Virus record (IMG/VR): IMGVR_UViG_3300005548_000040
Coordinates: 1-22,250 of that record
Reading direction: 5' to 3' (one strand)
DNA: 22,250 bases
DNA from: a virus
Shown here piece after piece: positions 13,330 through 20,391 of the stretch. Each line of letters starts with the position of its first letter. The stretch's first letter is position 1. A program made the translations under genes and the position numbers. The notes under the pieces are model-generated. The model worked only from the letters and a program-made list of their open reading frames with translations, was not told the DNA's origin and ran no database searches.

Positions 13330-13512
13330 ATGGACGACGACAAGAAGCGCGAGTGGTTGGAGTTGGGCGAACAGCTCCGCGCTCTGAGCGAAGAGAAGTT
13401 CGACGAAGTTGCTGACGGGCTAAAGGACGTCATCGATGCCCAGCGCGTGCTCGCGCGGTTCGATTGGCAGCTGATGTTTCGCGGACGACCGCGGAAGCGT
13501 TATCTCGCTTGA
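13330..13512 (+). CDS. Stand-alone copy of the upstream regulator's C-terminal domain
   Basis: This encodes 60 residues from ATG 13330. It aligns with residues 89-134 of the upstream regulator: K-R-E-W-L-E-L-G-E-Q-L versus M-R-E-W-A-Q-L-G-Q-E-L, then K-F-D versus R-F-D, D-V-I-D-A versus V-V-D-A and a final F-R. About a third of the positions agree by eye. It has no HTH and a basic C-terminus. A protein with only the putative pairing domain could form mixed, non-binding dimers with the regulator, a possible antirepressor or brake. It lies 32 bases downstream of its paralogue, probably in the same operon, and before the second operator-bearing promoter. Confidence 0.6.
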   Translation: MDDDKKREWLELGEQLRALSEEKFDEVADGLKDVIDAQRVLARFDWQLMFRGRPRKRYLA

Positions 13513-13525
13513 GGTTTCGGTCGGT

Positions 13526-13584
13526 TCTCATTTTCTGAGACAAAATCTCTTGCGCGTGTCTCAGGTATCAGATACTGATACTGC
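13526..13584 (+). promoter_or_regulatory. Second operator-bearing promoter with 17-bp palindrome
   Basis: CTGAGACA (13535-13542) and its inverse TGTCTCAG (13557-13564) flank a 14-base spacer, and a smaller inverted repeat TCTCA-N5-TGAGA lies at 13526-13540. The promoter-like unit TTGCGC (13550-13555), 15 bases, GATACT (13571-13576) has the same layout as the repressor promoter, with TGTCTCAG in the spacer. GTATCAGATACTGATAC (13565-13581) is a perfect palindrome with 7-base arms. The ATG follows GATACT by eight bases and no Shine-Dalgarno is present, so the mRNA should be leaderless. It should drive the rightward early operon. Confidence 0.6.
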
Positions 13585-13995
13585 ATGGACGCCGCATTCA
13601 CCCCGGAAGACTTCCGGTTCTTCCGCGAGACGCTCGATAAATCCCCTGGCTGCGACCTCGAGAACCTCCGCGCCCGTTGCGACGCGCTCGAGTCGGCACA
13701 CCGCAACGACGTCCGCGAGCTTGCCGCGGCCGAGCTGGCCCGGGACGAAGCGCTCGACGAAATCTCCGACCTCCGCGAACAGCTGCGGCAGGCGCAACGT
13801 CGCTGCTCGAAGCTAGTCGAGCGCGACTTCAGCATCCCGGCGCTGAAGCTCACCGTCGCGAAGGTGGTTGCGCAGGAGATGCGGACGCTGCTCGGCGTGG
13901 AGCTGGGCCACGACAGGGCGATGCACGCGGCGGGAAACGTGCTCATGGCGATCGTGATGATGCTGGATACGGGTGCGGTGAAGGAGGCGGCGTAG
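13585..13995 (+). CDS. Coiled-coil protein, first gene of rightward early operon
   Basis: This encodes 136 residues. The middle (about 23-75) is a charged helix with heptad-like spacing (LENLRARCDALES, then EISDLREQLRQAQ), and the end has a hydrophobic helical part (NVLMAIVMMLDTGA). There is no enzyme motif. ATG 13585 starts right after a palindromic operator and has no ribosome-binding site. Its position as first gene after the switch suggests a regulator or host-takeover protein. The family was not recognised. Confidence 0.62.
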   Translation: MDAAFTPEDFRFFRETLDKSPGCDLENLRARCDALESAHRNDVRELAAAELARDEALDEISDLREQLRQAQRRCSKLVERDFSIPALKLTVAKVVAQEMRTLLGVELGHDRAMHAAGNVLMAIVMMLDTGAVKEAA

Positions 13996-13997
13996 TC

Positions 13998-14390
13998 ATG
14001 GGCGACCGCGGCAACATCTACGTCAAGGACGCTGACGTCTACCTGTACTCGCACTGGGGCGGCTACGACCTGTCGCTCTGTGCTCGCGACGCGCTCAAGA
14101 AGGCGCCGGACCGCTGGACGGATGCCATGTACCTGGCGCGCGTGATGTTCCAGTCGATGCTGTGCGGCGACGACAGCTCGACGGGATTCGGCATCTCGCA
14201 CCTCATCGGAGACAACGAGCGGCCGGTCATCGTCATTGACCCGGATGCGCAGACCGCGTCGGTTACAAAGTGGCGCGGCCACGATTCGAAATCCGTCGAC
14301 GATGTTCGCAGCGTCATCCCGTTCTCTCGCCTCGTCGAGATGAACGACGACGAGTGCCGCGAGTGGCACCTCGGAAAGGACGAATCGTGA
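13998..14390 (+). CDS. Conserved phage/bacterial protein of unknown function (GNIYVKD...YSHWGG family)
   Basis: This encodes 130 residues. The blocks G-D-R-G-N-I-Y-V-K-D, V-Y-L-Y-S-H-W-G-G-Y at about 14-23, then Y-L-A-R-V-M-F, T-G-F-G-I-S and D-N-E-R-P-V-I-V-I-D match a recurrent family of uncharacterised proteins in phages and bacterial genomes (GNRANVxVKD ... YLYTHWGG ... TGxGIS ... DNExPLLVVD). The fold looks compact and beta-rich. The role is unknown. ATG 13998 lies two bases after the preceding stop, and the stop overlaps the next GTG. Confidence 0.72.
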   Translation: MGDRGNIYVKDADVYLYSHWGGYDLSLCARDALKKAPDRWTDAMYLARVMFQSMLCGDDSSTGFGISHLIGDNERPVIVIDPDAQTASVTKWRGHDSKSVDDVRSVIPFSRLVEMNDDECREWHLGKDES

Positions 14391-14491
14391 CCGACTCCGA
14401 CTTCATCGCCGACTACATGCCGTTCGCGCGCTGGCTCGCGATCTGGTGGTGGATCGGGCGGCAGTACGCGAGCAGGACGGAGGAATCGTGA
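14387..14491 (+). CDS. Very short Trp-rich peptide
   Basis: This encodes 34 residues from GTG 14387, which overlaps the upstream TGA, and ends with a TGA that overlaps the next GTG. The core FARWLAIWWWIGRQYAS is amphipathic and Trp-rich, as in a short membrane-surface peptide. Because both ends are coupled by GTGA overlaps and an AGGA-type site lies near the next start, it probably is translated. Its function is unknown. Confidence 0.5.
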   Translation: MTDSDFIADYMPFARWLAIWWWIGRQYASRTEES

Positions 14492-14859
14492 TCAAGACAC
14501 TCACCATCGACCGCTCGAAGTGGGCGTGCAAGACGAACAATGAGGCGCGCGAAGGCGGCTCGTGGCTGTGTGACAAGGACGGCTTCAAGTGCTGCCTCGG
14601 TTTCCTCGCCGTTGGATGCGGCGCTAGTAGGAGCGACATTGTTGATGCGGCGACGCCTGAGGATTCGCCGCATGCGATTAGATGGCCGAAGGAATTTCGA
14701 ACGAGCCTGTATGCGAATACGGCTCTCGCCGGTAAGGCGATGTCGATCAACGACAAAGAGAAGTCCAACTCTCGCCGTGAATCCCGCCTGACGAAGCTGT
14801 TCGCCAAAGCCGGCATCAAGCTGCGGTTCAAGGGCGAGTACCTGAAGAGGTCCAAATGA
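14488..14859 (+). CDS. Hypothetical phage protein
   Basis: This encodes 123 residues from GTG 14488; GGAGG is seven bases upstream, and the stop of the previous gene is overlapped. The N-terminal part (LTIDRSKWACKTNN, then GSWLCDKDGFKCCLGFL) has four Cys within about 35 residues; the KDGFKCCLGFLAVG stretch resembles a recurrent motif of small phage proteins (xMCCLGFL). The C-terminus is basic (SRRESRLTKLFAKAG). The function is unknown, and a metal-binding core is likely. Confidence 0.6.
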   Translation: MIKTLTIDRSKWACKTNNEAREGGSWLCDKDGFKCCLGFLAVGCGASRSDIVDAATPEDSPHAIRWPKEFRTSLYANTALAGKAMSINDKEKSNSRRESRLTKLFAKAGIKLRFKGEYLKRSK

Positions 14860-15002
14860 CCCGCCGCTCTCGCCACATCGCTCGCGAGCAGTACGCCGCC
14901 GAGTGCCACGCCTTCTACGCGCCGCTGGAATCGATCGTCTGGTGGCAGGAATTCCTCGCGAGCTGGCGCGCCATCGGGCGAGCGGTTGGAGGTGCCAAGT
15001 GA
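14856..15002 (+). CDS. Short hypothetical protein
   Basis: This encodes 48 residues from ATG 14856, which overlaps the previous stop (ATGA), to a TGA that overlaps the next GTG. The sequence is helical, starting basic (MTRRSRHIAREQYAAE) and aromatic in the centre (FYAPLESIVWWQEF). There is no known family. The coupling at both ends is the main evidence. Confidence 0.5.
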   Translation: MTRRSRHIAREQYAAECHAFYAPLESIVWWQEFLASWRAIGRAVGGAK

Positions 15003-15244
15003 ACTCCACCGCCAAACTCCTCGGCGTTCTCGTCGAGGAATCCAACTGGCGTCCATTCGAGCCGTCGCGTGAAGCAGTCGCGGAAGCGCAGCGCGCTCGC
15101 GACGAGAACACGTGCAATCGGCACGACGACTGCGAGGCCGCGACGCTCGCGTACATGCAGCGCCACGAGATCAAACACCGCTGGCAAGTGCCGTTCCGCC
15201 TCCACTGCCACGATGAGAACTGCGAGGAGTGCTTCGGATGCTGA
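14999..15244 (+). CDS. Small Cys/His-rich protein
   Basis: This encodes 81 residues from GTG 14999. A helical N-terminus (LLGVLVEESNWRPFEPSRE) is followed by Cys and His (NTCNRHDDCEAA) and a C-terminal cluster H-C-H-D-E-N-C-E-E-C-F-G-C, which is a plausible zinc site. Its stop overlaps the next start. The function is unknown. Confidence 0.55.
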   Translation: MNSTAKLLGVLVEESNWRPFEPSREAVAEAQRARDENTCNRHDDCEAATLAYMQRHEIKHRWQVPFRLHCHDENCEECFGC

Positions 15245-15417
15245 CCATCATCCCGATCTGCATCGGCATCGTCGCCCTGCTCATCGTCCTCGCGTACATC
15301 CTCCACACCGTCGACCGCGTTCGGCCGTGGTGGCAGCCGACGCGGAGGCAGAGGAAAGCGCGGAGACGGCGGCAGGTGATCACGTTGACACCGAATCGCA
15401 AAAGGAGCGTGTCGTGA
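15238..15417 (+). CDS. Small single-pass membrane protein
   Basis: This encodes 59 residues. One strong transmembrane helix runs at residues 3-22 (TIIPICIGIVALLIVLAYIL), followed by a very basic tail (R-R-Q-R-K-A-R-R-R-R-Q), so the tail is predicted cytoplasmic. ATG 15238 overlaps the preceding stop (ATGCTGA). Its position among early genes argues against a late lysis role; it may act at the membrane during takeover or exclusion. Confidence 0.55.
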   Translation: MLTIIPICIGIVALLIVLAYILHTVDRVRPWWQPTRRQRKARRRRQVITLTPNRKRSVS

Positions 15418-15659
15418 ACTGTCCAAACTGCGATACGGAACGTCCCGAACAGGAGCTGATGCCGGCCAACTCGGCGCGCAGATGCACTCGCTTCGACGTG
15501 TGCGATTGCGGAGCAATGATTCGTCTTGCGACGGCCGAAGGCTGGGAGCGCTGGTACGCAACGCATTGGTCGGCCTTTCAGCCAAGCGAGATGGCGTGGC
15601 ACAGGCTGTCCGAGGCCGACGAGTTCTATGCGCGCTGGAATGCGGAGCACCCGTCATGA
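15414..15659 (+). CDS. Small zinc-ribbon-like protein
   Basis: This encodes 81 residues from GTG 15414, overlapping the upstream TGA. C-P-N-C at residues 3-6 and C-x6-C-D-C-G (about 24-33) form a ribbon-like Cys set. The C-terminus is Trp-rich (GWERWYATHWSAF). No known family. Both ends are joined to neighbours by overlaps. Confidence 0.55.
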   Translation: MNCPNCDTERPEQELMPANSARRCTRFDVCDCGAMIRLATAEGWERWYATHWSAFQPSEMAWHRLSEADEFYARWNAEHPS

Positions 15660-15805
15660 CCAAACGTCGCCCCAAGAAACGCCCGACCTATCTGCGCCAG
15701 CTCTCGGTCACTGCCGAGACCTACGATCGTCTCAAGGCCGAAGCAGAACGTCGCGGCGTCTCGGTTGGATCGCTCGTCGCGGAGATGGTGGCGAATGCTG
15801 AGTGA
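15656..15805 (+). CDS. Ribbon-helix-helix (Arc/MetJ-type) DNA-binding protein
   Basis: This encodes 49 residues. After a basic arm (KRRPKKRPTYLR) comes the pattern R-Q-L-S-V-T-A-E-T-Y-D-R-L-K-A-E-A-E-R-R, then G-V-S-V-G-S-L-V-A-E-M-V. A beta strand followed by two helices is the ribbon-helix-helix layout of Arc, CopG and similar dimeric repressors. Size matches. It may repress its own operon or a host gene. ATG 15656 overlaps the preceding TGA. Confidence 0.7.
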   Translation: MTKRRPKKRPTYLRQLSVTAETYDRLKAEAERRGVSVGSLVAEMVANAE

Positions 15806-16046
15806 CCCGTTCGTCTCGCACTGGCGCGCTCCTCGCGAACGCATCACCGACCCAACCGATCGCATCAAGGCAGTGACGCACAAGCAGAAATGTCGCGATG
15901 CTGGGCTGTGCATCTGCGGACCCACGCATAGCGGGCCGAGCAAGCGCGGAATCCAACATGGGCCGGTAGTGCGCGGCGGCAAGTGCCAGCGGTGCATCGA
16001 TATCCACGACGACAAGCTAACCGTCGCTCACGTCGAGCGGCTGTAA
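15795..16046 (+). CDS. Small Cys-rich protein
   Basis: This encodes 83 residues from ATG 15795, which overlaps the previous gene by 11 bases. The centre has C-x5-L-C-x-C-G (CRDAGLCICG) and then C-x2-C (KCQRCIDIHDD) with several His residues between, a zinc-binding pattern. It could be a degenerate HNH-like or regulator ribbon; the evidence does not decide. It ends 16 bases before the recT start. Confidence 0.55.
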   Translation: MLSDPFVSHWRAPRERITDPTDRIKAVTHKQKCRDAGLCICGPTHSGPSKRGIQHGPVVRGGKCQRCIDIHDDKLTVAHVERL

Positions 16047-16062
16047 CCAACGGAGTCAACCA

Positions 16063-16806
16063 ATGGACAAGCACAATGCGAGCACCGCGCTCGCCATCAT
16101 CCCTTCCTCGCTAGAAGACGTTCGCGCGCTCGCCAAGAGCGTTGCTGGCTCGATCCTTCTCCCCGACGCCCTCAAGCGCGAGCCCGACCTCATCATGGCC
16201 GTGATGGCTGGGCTCGAGCTCGGCCTGCCGCCGATGGCATCGCTGCGCGGTGTGAACGTCATCAAGGGCAAGCCGTCGCTGACCGCTGCGACCATGGTGG
16301 CCGTCGTGCTTGGCCGCGGTGTCGCCGAATACTTCGAGTGTGTCGACGACCAGCCCGAATCGGTCACGTACGAGACGAAGCGCCACGGCGGCAAGAATCC
16401 GCAGCGCGCGACGTGGACAATGGCCGATGCCAAGCGCGCTGGGCTCGGCGGTGACAACTGGAGCAAGTACCCGTCGGACATGCTCCACGCGCGATGCATG
16501 GCTCGGCTCGCTCGCCGGACATACCCCGACCTCCTCGCCGGCATCTACACGCCGGACGAGATCGACCACGAATCGTATGCGGCCGACGAAACCCGAAGCC
16601 CCGCCGTGGAAGCGATCGACGCGGAAATCATCAGCGAGGCCAAGTCCGACGACGCGACACTCGCCGCAATCGATTCGGCCGCGACGCTTGATGACTTGAC
16701 CGCGCTCTCGCAGTCACTGGCCAAGCTGCCCGAGGGGGTCAAGGCGGAGGCTCGTAGGCGCTACGGCGACCGCAAGCGGCAGCTCCAGCAGGTGAGCGCG
16801 CCGTGA
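16063..16806 (+). CDS. recT: RecT-family single-strand annealing protein
   Basis: This encodes 247 residues. The block [18 protein letters not shown] at about 45-62 and the following [17 protein letters not shown] at 66-82 are close to the RecT signature (GLELGLxPxxAL, then GKPxLxxxxMxAL). These are the conserved core of oligomeric annealases that bind 3' overhangs and pair homologous strands. The C-terminal 60 residues are acidic and helical and probably bind the exonuclease or host SSB. The Shine-Dalgarno GGAG is near 16052. The partner exonuclease lies two genes downstream, with an HNH-like gene between. Confidence 0.85.
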   Translation: MDKHNASTALAIIPSSLEDVRALAKSVAGSILLPDALKREPDLIMAVMAGLELGLPPMASLRGVNVIKGKPSLTAATMVAVVLGRGVAEYFECVDDQPESVTYETKRHGGKNPQRATWTMADAKRAGLGGDNWSKYPSDMLHARCMARLARRTYPDLLAGIYTPDEIDHESYAADETRSPAVEAIDAEIISEAKSDDATLAAIDSAATLDDLTALSQSLAKLPEGVKAEARRRYGDRKRQLQQVSAP

Positions 16807-17387
16807 AGCCAGAGTGGCCATGCGCTGTCTGCGGCGCGATGTTCCGTGCGTATCCATCAGAGATCAAACGCGGCCGCAAGTACTGCTCGAAGGACTGCGA
16901 CGATGACCGCAAGATCAAGCACGGGCTCTCAAAGAGAGGGCAGGTATCCAAGCTGTTCTGGGTCTGGCGAGCAATGATCCACCGCTGCGAGAATCCAAAG
17001 GATGCGCGTTATCCGAACTACGGCGCGCGCGGAATCACCGTTTGCGACCGCTGGCATGACCTGTCTAACTTTCTGGCGGATATGGGCCCTCGCCCCGACG
17101 GCCTGACGATCGAGCGGATTGACAACTCGAAAGGATACTCGCCGGATAACTGCAGATGGGCGACGTATCAGGAGCAGCTCAGAAATACGCGTCGCTCTAT
17201 ACTGACCCGCGACGCCGTTCAGGAGATTCACGGTCGATATGAGCACGGTGAAGCTCCAGTCTCAATATCCGAGAGAATGGGTATTCGTCAGCACACTGTT
17301 CTCGTGGTGCTGCGAGGTGATAAATGGCCAGAACTCGCAACGTCTGGGTACGTCGGTCGTGGTCCATACAAGCTGAGGGCCGCATGA
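16803..17387 (+). CDS. HNH-like putative homing endonuclease with C-terminal HTH
   Basis: This encodes 194 residues. A zinc finger at the N-terminus (C7-x2-C10, C28-x3-C32) is followed by the block [13 protein letters not shown] at 72-84, [17 protein letters not shown] at 102-107 and Y-S-P-D-N-C-R-W-A at 112-120. This central block is the one in the 7475-8014 protein on the other strand. The C-terminal 60 residues form a probable HTH ([16 protein letters not shown], then [19 protein letters not shown]), resembling the targeting part of the 19342 gene. It sits between recT and its exonuclease, overlapping both by 4 bases (GTG 16803, and stop on ATG 17384). Confidence 0.75.
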   Translation: MKPEWPCAVCGAMFRAYPSEIKRGRKYCSKDCDDDRKIKHGLSKRGQVSKLFWVWRAMIHRCENPKDARYPNYGARGITVCDRWHDLSNFLADMGPRPDGLTIERIDNSKGYSPDNCRWATYQEQLRNTRRSILTRDAVQEIHGRYEHGEAPVSISERMGIRQHTVLVVLRGDKWPELATSGYVGRGPYKLRAA

Positions 17388-18589
17388 TCACCGCCTCATC
17401 CCTCGGTCGATCCTTCGCCTGCGAAGGCTCCAACGCCGTCGAGCACGTCGACGAGACGAACGAGTATCAGGAGCCAGGCAACGAACGGCACGCCAACGAG
17501 GAGGCTGCGATCAAGCGAGGCGAAATCCAGGAGTGGATGACGCAACGCTGGCTCGGCTACACGTGGCGCAGCGAAGTAAAGTTCGCCTATAGCCCAGCGA
17601 CGCGGACCGCGCGTGAGCTGACCGAGCCTGGGCACCGCAACTACAGCGGTGCTCGACCCGGCGAGCTATGCGGCCAGACGGACGTTCTCGGCATGCCAGG
17701 CGTTCCGGCGCTTGGCGTCGTGGCAGCGGGCCCAATCGTCATTGGCGATTGGAAGGGTCACGACCCGAACGTCCCGCGCGCACACGTCAACGCCCAGCTT
17801 CATATCGGCGCGCTTGCGTGGTCGAGAATCTTCAACATCGACGCTGCCGATGTGTTTCTGTCCACCGAAGGCCGCAAGCCCGACGTCGCCTCACTCGACG
17901 TCATGGATCTTGACGCGTTCGCCGCGGATGTCGCGGTCGTGCTTGCCAAGGGCGAATCGTCCAAGCGTCGCTACCTAGCCGGCGAGCCAGTCGAGTTCGT
18001 TGAAGGCCCCTGGTGCCGCTGGGCGCCATGCTTCGCGGCGTGCCCCAAGAAGAACGCGCTCGTTGCGTCAGTCGCCAACGGCAGCGCCTCCAACCGAATC
18101 GAGCTGCTGTCGCTCCACGATGACGAGGTGGCCGAGGATGCCTGGGAGTTCCTGGCTAACCTCAAGATGCTCACAAAGCGCCTGGAGGCTCGTTGTCGCG
18201 CACGCATCGCCGAGCGCCCGATCAAGCTCCGTAGCGGCAAGTACCTCGGCGTCGTCGAATCGCAGGGCAACCGCGTGCTCGACGGCCGCAAGGTCCGCGA
18301 CATCGTGCGGGGCAAGTACGGCGAAGCGGTCGCCGATGCCTGTGTCGAGCTGGAGACGTCGCAGAAGCTCATCAAAGAGCAATTCGCAGCGCACCTGCCA
18401 CGCGGTCAGGTTACGGGTGCGATGGAGAAGCTACTCGCCGAGCTCGAATCCGTGGGCGGTGTGACGCGCAAGAAGTCCACCGACATCATGGAGGTCGACG
18501 ACGTGCGGAAGTGCAAGACGGTGCAGCGGATCGCGAACGAGGACATTGTGCCGGCGCCTGAGGCGTCGCTGGCTGGAGGGAAGCGATGA
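17384..18589 (+). CDS. PD-(D/E)XK exonuclease, partner of RecT
   Basis: This encodes 401 residues. The nuclease core has D100 in GQTDVLG and D122-W-K124 in I-V-I-G-D-W-K-G, the PD and D/E-x-K ligands of Cas4/RecB-like nucleases, with E residues upstream (about 40-50) as the possible first acid. The C-terminal part has DUF2800-like helical features (about 300-380), typical of phage alkaline exonucleases found beside RecT. It would chew one strand to leave the single-stranded ends that RecT coats. ATG 17384 overlaps the preceding stop. No close full-length family is claimed; the recT context is the main support. Confidence 0.75.
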   Translation: MITASSLGRSFACEGSNAVEHVDETNEYQEPGNERHANEEAAIKRGEIQEWMTQRWLGYTWRSEVKFAYSPATRTARELTEPGHRNYSGARPGELCGQTDVLGMPGVPALGVVAAGPIVIGDWKGHDPNVPRAHVNAQLHIGALAWSRIFNIDAADVFLSTEGRKPDVASLDVMDLDAFAADVAVVLAKGESSKRRYLAGEPVEFVEGPWCRWAPCFAACPKKNALVASVANGSASNRIELLSLHDDEVAEDAWEFLANLKMLTKRLEARCRARIAERPIKLRSGKYLGVVESQGNRVLDGRKVRDIVRGKYGEAVADACVELETSQKLIKEQFAAHLPRGQVTGAMEKLLAELESVGGVTRKKSTDIMEVDDVRKCKTVQRIANEDIVPAPEASLAGGKR

Positions 18590-18804
18590 GCAACGCGCGC
18601 TACCTAGAAGCCAACTTGATGTCGCAGTCCGACGGCAACGTGTTCATCGAGGCGAATGACATCGTGATGATTGTCCGCGGCGCTAGTACGATGGCGCTTT
18701 TGAGCACGGTGCTCACCGCCGTAAGAATCGAGGGCGACACCGAGAAGATGCGAGCTTGCGCAATGATGTGCATGGCGACGCTCGGAAGAAGCCGATTTCA
18801 ATGA
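18586..18804 (+). CDS. Hypothetical small protein
   Basis: This encodes 72 residues from ATG 18586, overlapping the exonuclease stop by 4 bases. It is polar with a hydrophobic helical centre (VMIVRGASTMALLSTVLTAV), and two Cys flank a Met-rich helix near the end (CAMMCMA). No known family. The end overlaps the next ATG. Confidence 0.52.
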   Translation: MSNARYLEANLMSQSDGNVFIEANDIVMIVRGASTMALLSTVLTAVRIEGDTEKMRACAMMCMATLGRSRFQ

Positions 18805-19124
18805 CCGACACCAACCGCAATTCTGCGGCGTCGGTCCCTGGCACCCAACAGGGCGACTCGCTCGCGCCGGCCGAGTCCAGGGAAGCCGGCAACCTTTTCG
18901 ACAACCAGCGAGACATGCTGGAGAGACTGGCCGCTGCCGAGCTGGCGGGCCTGTCTGCGTCGACCGTCAACGGCTGTGACTGCGACTTCTGTACGGGCCG
19001 CAAGAAGCACGACGACAACTGGTGCGCGTGCTGCGGCGAAGTGAAGCTCCGCGACGATCAGTGGTGGGAGAACATGGACGTCTGCGATGCGTGCGACGCG
19101 CGGCTTCGAGAGGCCGTGCCATGA
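18801..19124 (+). CDS. Cys-rich zinc-binding protein
   Basis: This encodes 107 residues. The N-terminal half is polar and disordered. The C-terminal half has C-D-C-D-F-C, W-C-A-C-C-G and C-D-A-C-D: eight Cys in about 45 residues, enough for two zinc sites. ATG 18801 follows the previous gene with a 4-base overlap. The function is unknown; nucleic acid binding is likely. Confidence 0.58.
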   Translation: MTDTNRNSAASVPGTQQGDSLAPAESREAGNLFDNQRDMLERLAAAELAGLSASTVNGCDCDFCTGRKKHDDNWCACCGEVKLRDDQWWENMDVCDACDARLREAVP

Positions 19125-19345
19125 CCTCCTCCGAACACGCCCAGCTCCTCCACTGCGCCCAGACCAACTCGGCGCTGCGCACGCTCATGGATGAGCACGA
19201 GGCGATGGCGGCGGAGTTGGTGAAGTTGCGGTCCGCGTTCGCAGCGCTCGCTGACAGGATGGGCAACGACTGCGACTGCGGGTCATGGGCCAACGACATC
19301 GACGACATTCTCAAGCTGGAGCGGGCGTGCAAGGAGGCGAAGTGA
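19121..19345 (+). CDS. Small helical protein with DCDCG motif
   Basis: This encodes 74 residues, mostly a long helix (EHEAMAAELVKLRSAFAAL), with a Cys pair (DCDCGSW) near the end. ATG 19121 overlaps the preceding stop. The C-terminus encodes the AAGGAGG that serves as the ribosome-binding site for the next GTG. No known family. Confidence 0.52.
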   Translation: MTSSEHAQLLHCAQTNSALRTLMDEHEAMAAELVKLRSAFAALADRMGNDCDCGSWANDIDDILKLERACKEAK

Positions 19346-19935
19346 AGACCGATACGAAACACCTCCGCGAGCTGTGCGCGAAGGCGCCTGGATATGCAGT
19401 GTCGAGAGATGGTCGCGTGTTCTCGTTGGTCAGCAACTGGCGAGGGTACGGTGAGCGCGAACTGGCCACGGGTCGGAACTCTGACGGATATGCGTCTGTT
19501 CGAGTGATGATCGATGGACGTCGCAAGCAGCTCACGGTTCATCGTTTGGTGGCAGACGCGTTCCTTGGACCGCGTCCATCGCCCACGCATCAGGTTCGCC
19601 ATCTCGATGGCGATCGGATGAATCCGTCGGCGGCCAATCTTGCGTGGGGCACCGCCAAGGAGAACGCCGAAGACAGAGACCGTCATGGAACGACTGCTAT
19701 CGGCGACAGGAATGGCACGCGGACAAAGCCCGAATCGATTGCACGCGGCACAAAGCACGGGATGTTCGGGCGGCCTGACCTCGTCGCTGGAGCAAAGCTG
19801 ACGTTCGAAATCGTCACCGAGATCAAACATCGGATCGCGTCAGGCGAGTCGCAGAGCGCGATCGCGAGGAGTCTCGGTGTCAGGCCAAGCACGGTGAACC
19901 GTGTTGCCAACCAGAAAGCGTGGAGGACGCCGTGA
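19342..19935 (+). CDS. HNH homing endonuclease (HNH_3 plus HTH)
   Basis: This encodes 197 residues, and GTG 19342 has a GGAGG site upstream. The N-terminus (APGYAVSRDGRVFSL) is a NUMOD4-type opening. The core has H67 in TVHRLVADAFLG, H87 in VRHLDGDRMNPSAANLAWGT and Asn 94/99, which is the HNH pattern of phage homing enzymes of the I-HmuI type. The last 45 residues (FEIVTEIKHRIASGESQSAI, then ARSLGVRPSTVNRV) are a HTH that would choose the target. No intron or intein is seen, so it is free-standing. The neighbours are intact and overlap it on both sides. Confidence 0.82.
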   Translation: MKTDTKHLRELCAKAPGYAVSRDGRVFSLVSNWRGYGERELATGRNSDGYASVRVMIDGRRKQLTVHRLVADAFLGPRPSPTHQVRHLDGDRMNPSAANLAWGTAKENAEDRDRHGTTAIGDRNGTRTKPESIARGTKHGMFGRPDLVAGAKLTFEIVTEIKHRIASGESQSAIARSLGVRPSTVNRVANQKAWRTP

Positions 19936-20351
19936 ACTCTGACGAGATTTCTAGGCTGCGCGAGCTTGCCAGTGCGGCGACGCCGGGGCCATGGATCAAG
20001 GCTGGTCCATGGCCCCATGTCGCCATCTGGAAGCCGAATGGCGAATTCGATTACGAAACCAACTCGGACACCGAAGAACCAGATCACGTTTGCGATGTTC
20101 ATCGTTCGTCGATGAACGAGCACGGCGAATGGCAACTGTCATCGCCAGAGCAAGACGCCAACGCCGCCTTCATCGCCGCCGCCCGGACCGCCCTGCCCTC
20201 GCTTCTCGACGAGAACGATCGGTTGCGGGCGGCGCTGAGGGAGGCGTGCAATTACACGATGAGCGCACTGCTTGCGTGTCCGCGCGAAGGGCACTTCCTC
20301 GATGTCGAACGAGAGACCGAGCGACTGCTCAAGCTGGCCGGTGAGTCGTGA
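19932..20351 (+). CDS. Ead/Ea22-like phage protein
   Basis: This encodes 139 residues from GTG 19932. The N-terminus ends in A-A-T-P-G-P-W at about 14-20 and the middle has D-A-N-A-A-F-I-A-A-A-R-T-A-L-P-S-L-L-D-E-N-D-R-L, both hallmarks of Ead/Ea22-like proteins common in temperate-phage early operons. The role is not established for the family. The segment between is acidic and low in conserved residues. A long C-terminal helix may pair. The stop overlaps a GTG that begins a 15-codon reading frame. Confidence 0.68.
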   Translation: MNSDEISRLRELASAATPGPWIKAGPWPHVAIWKPNGEFDYETNSDTEEPDHVCDVHRSSMNEHGEWQLSSPEQDANAAFIAAARTALPSLLDENDRLRAALREACNYTMSALLACPREGHFLDVERETERLLKLAGES

Positions 20352-20391
20352 TCCGTCCGCACGCGAAGCATCGCTGCGTTGGGGGTGGGGA

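Noticed and set aside
14413-15675. 420-residue minus-strand open frame
   Set aside because: It covers seven coupled + strand genes and reads as a GC-rich antisense frame with excess Arg, Ser and Pro and no motif.
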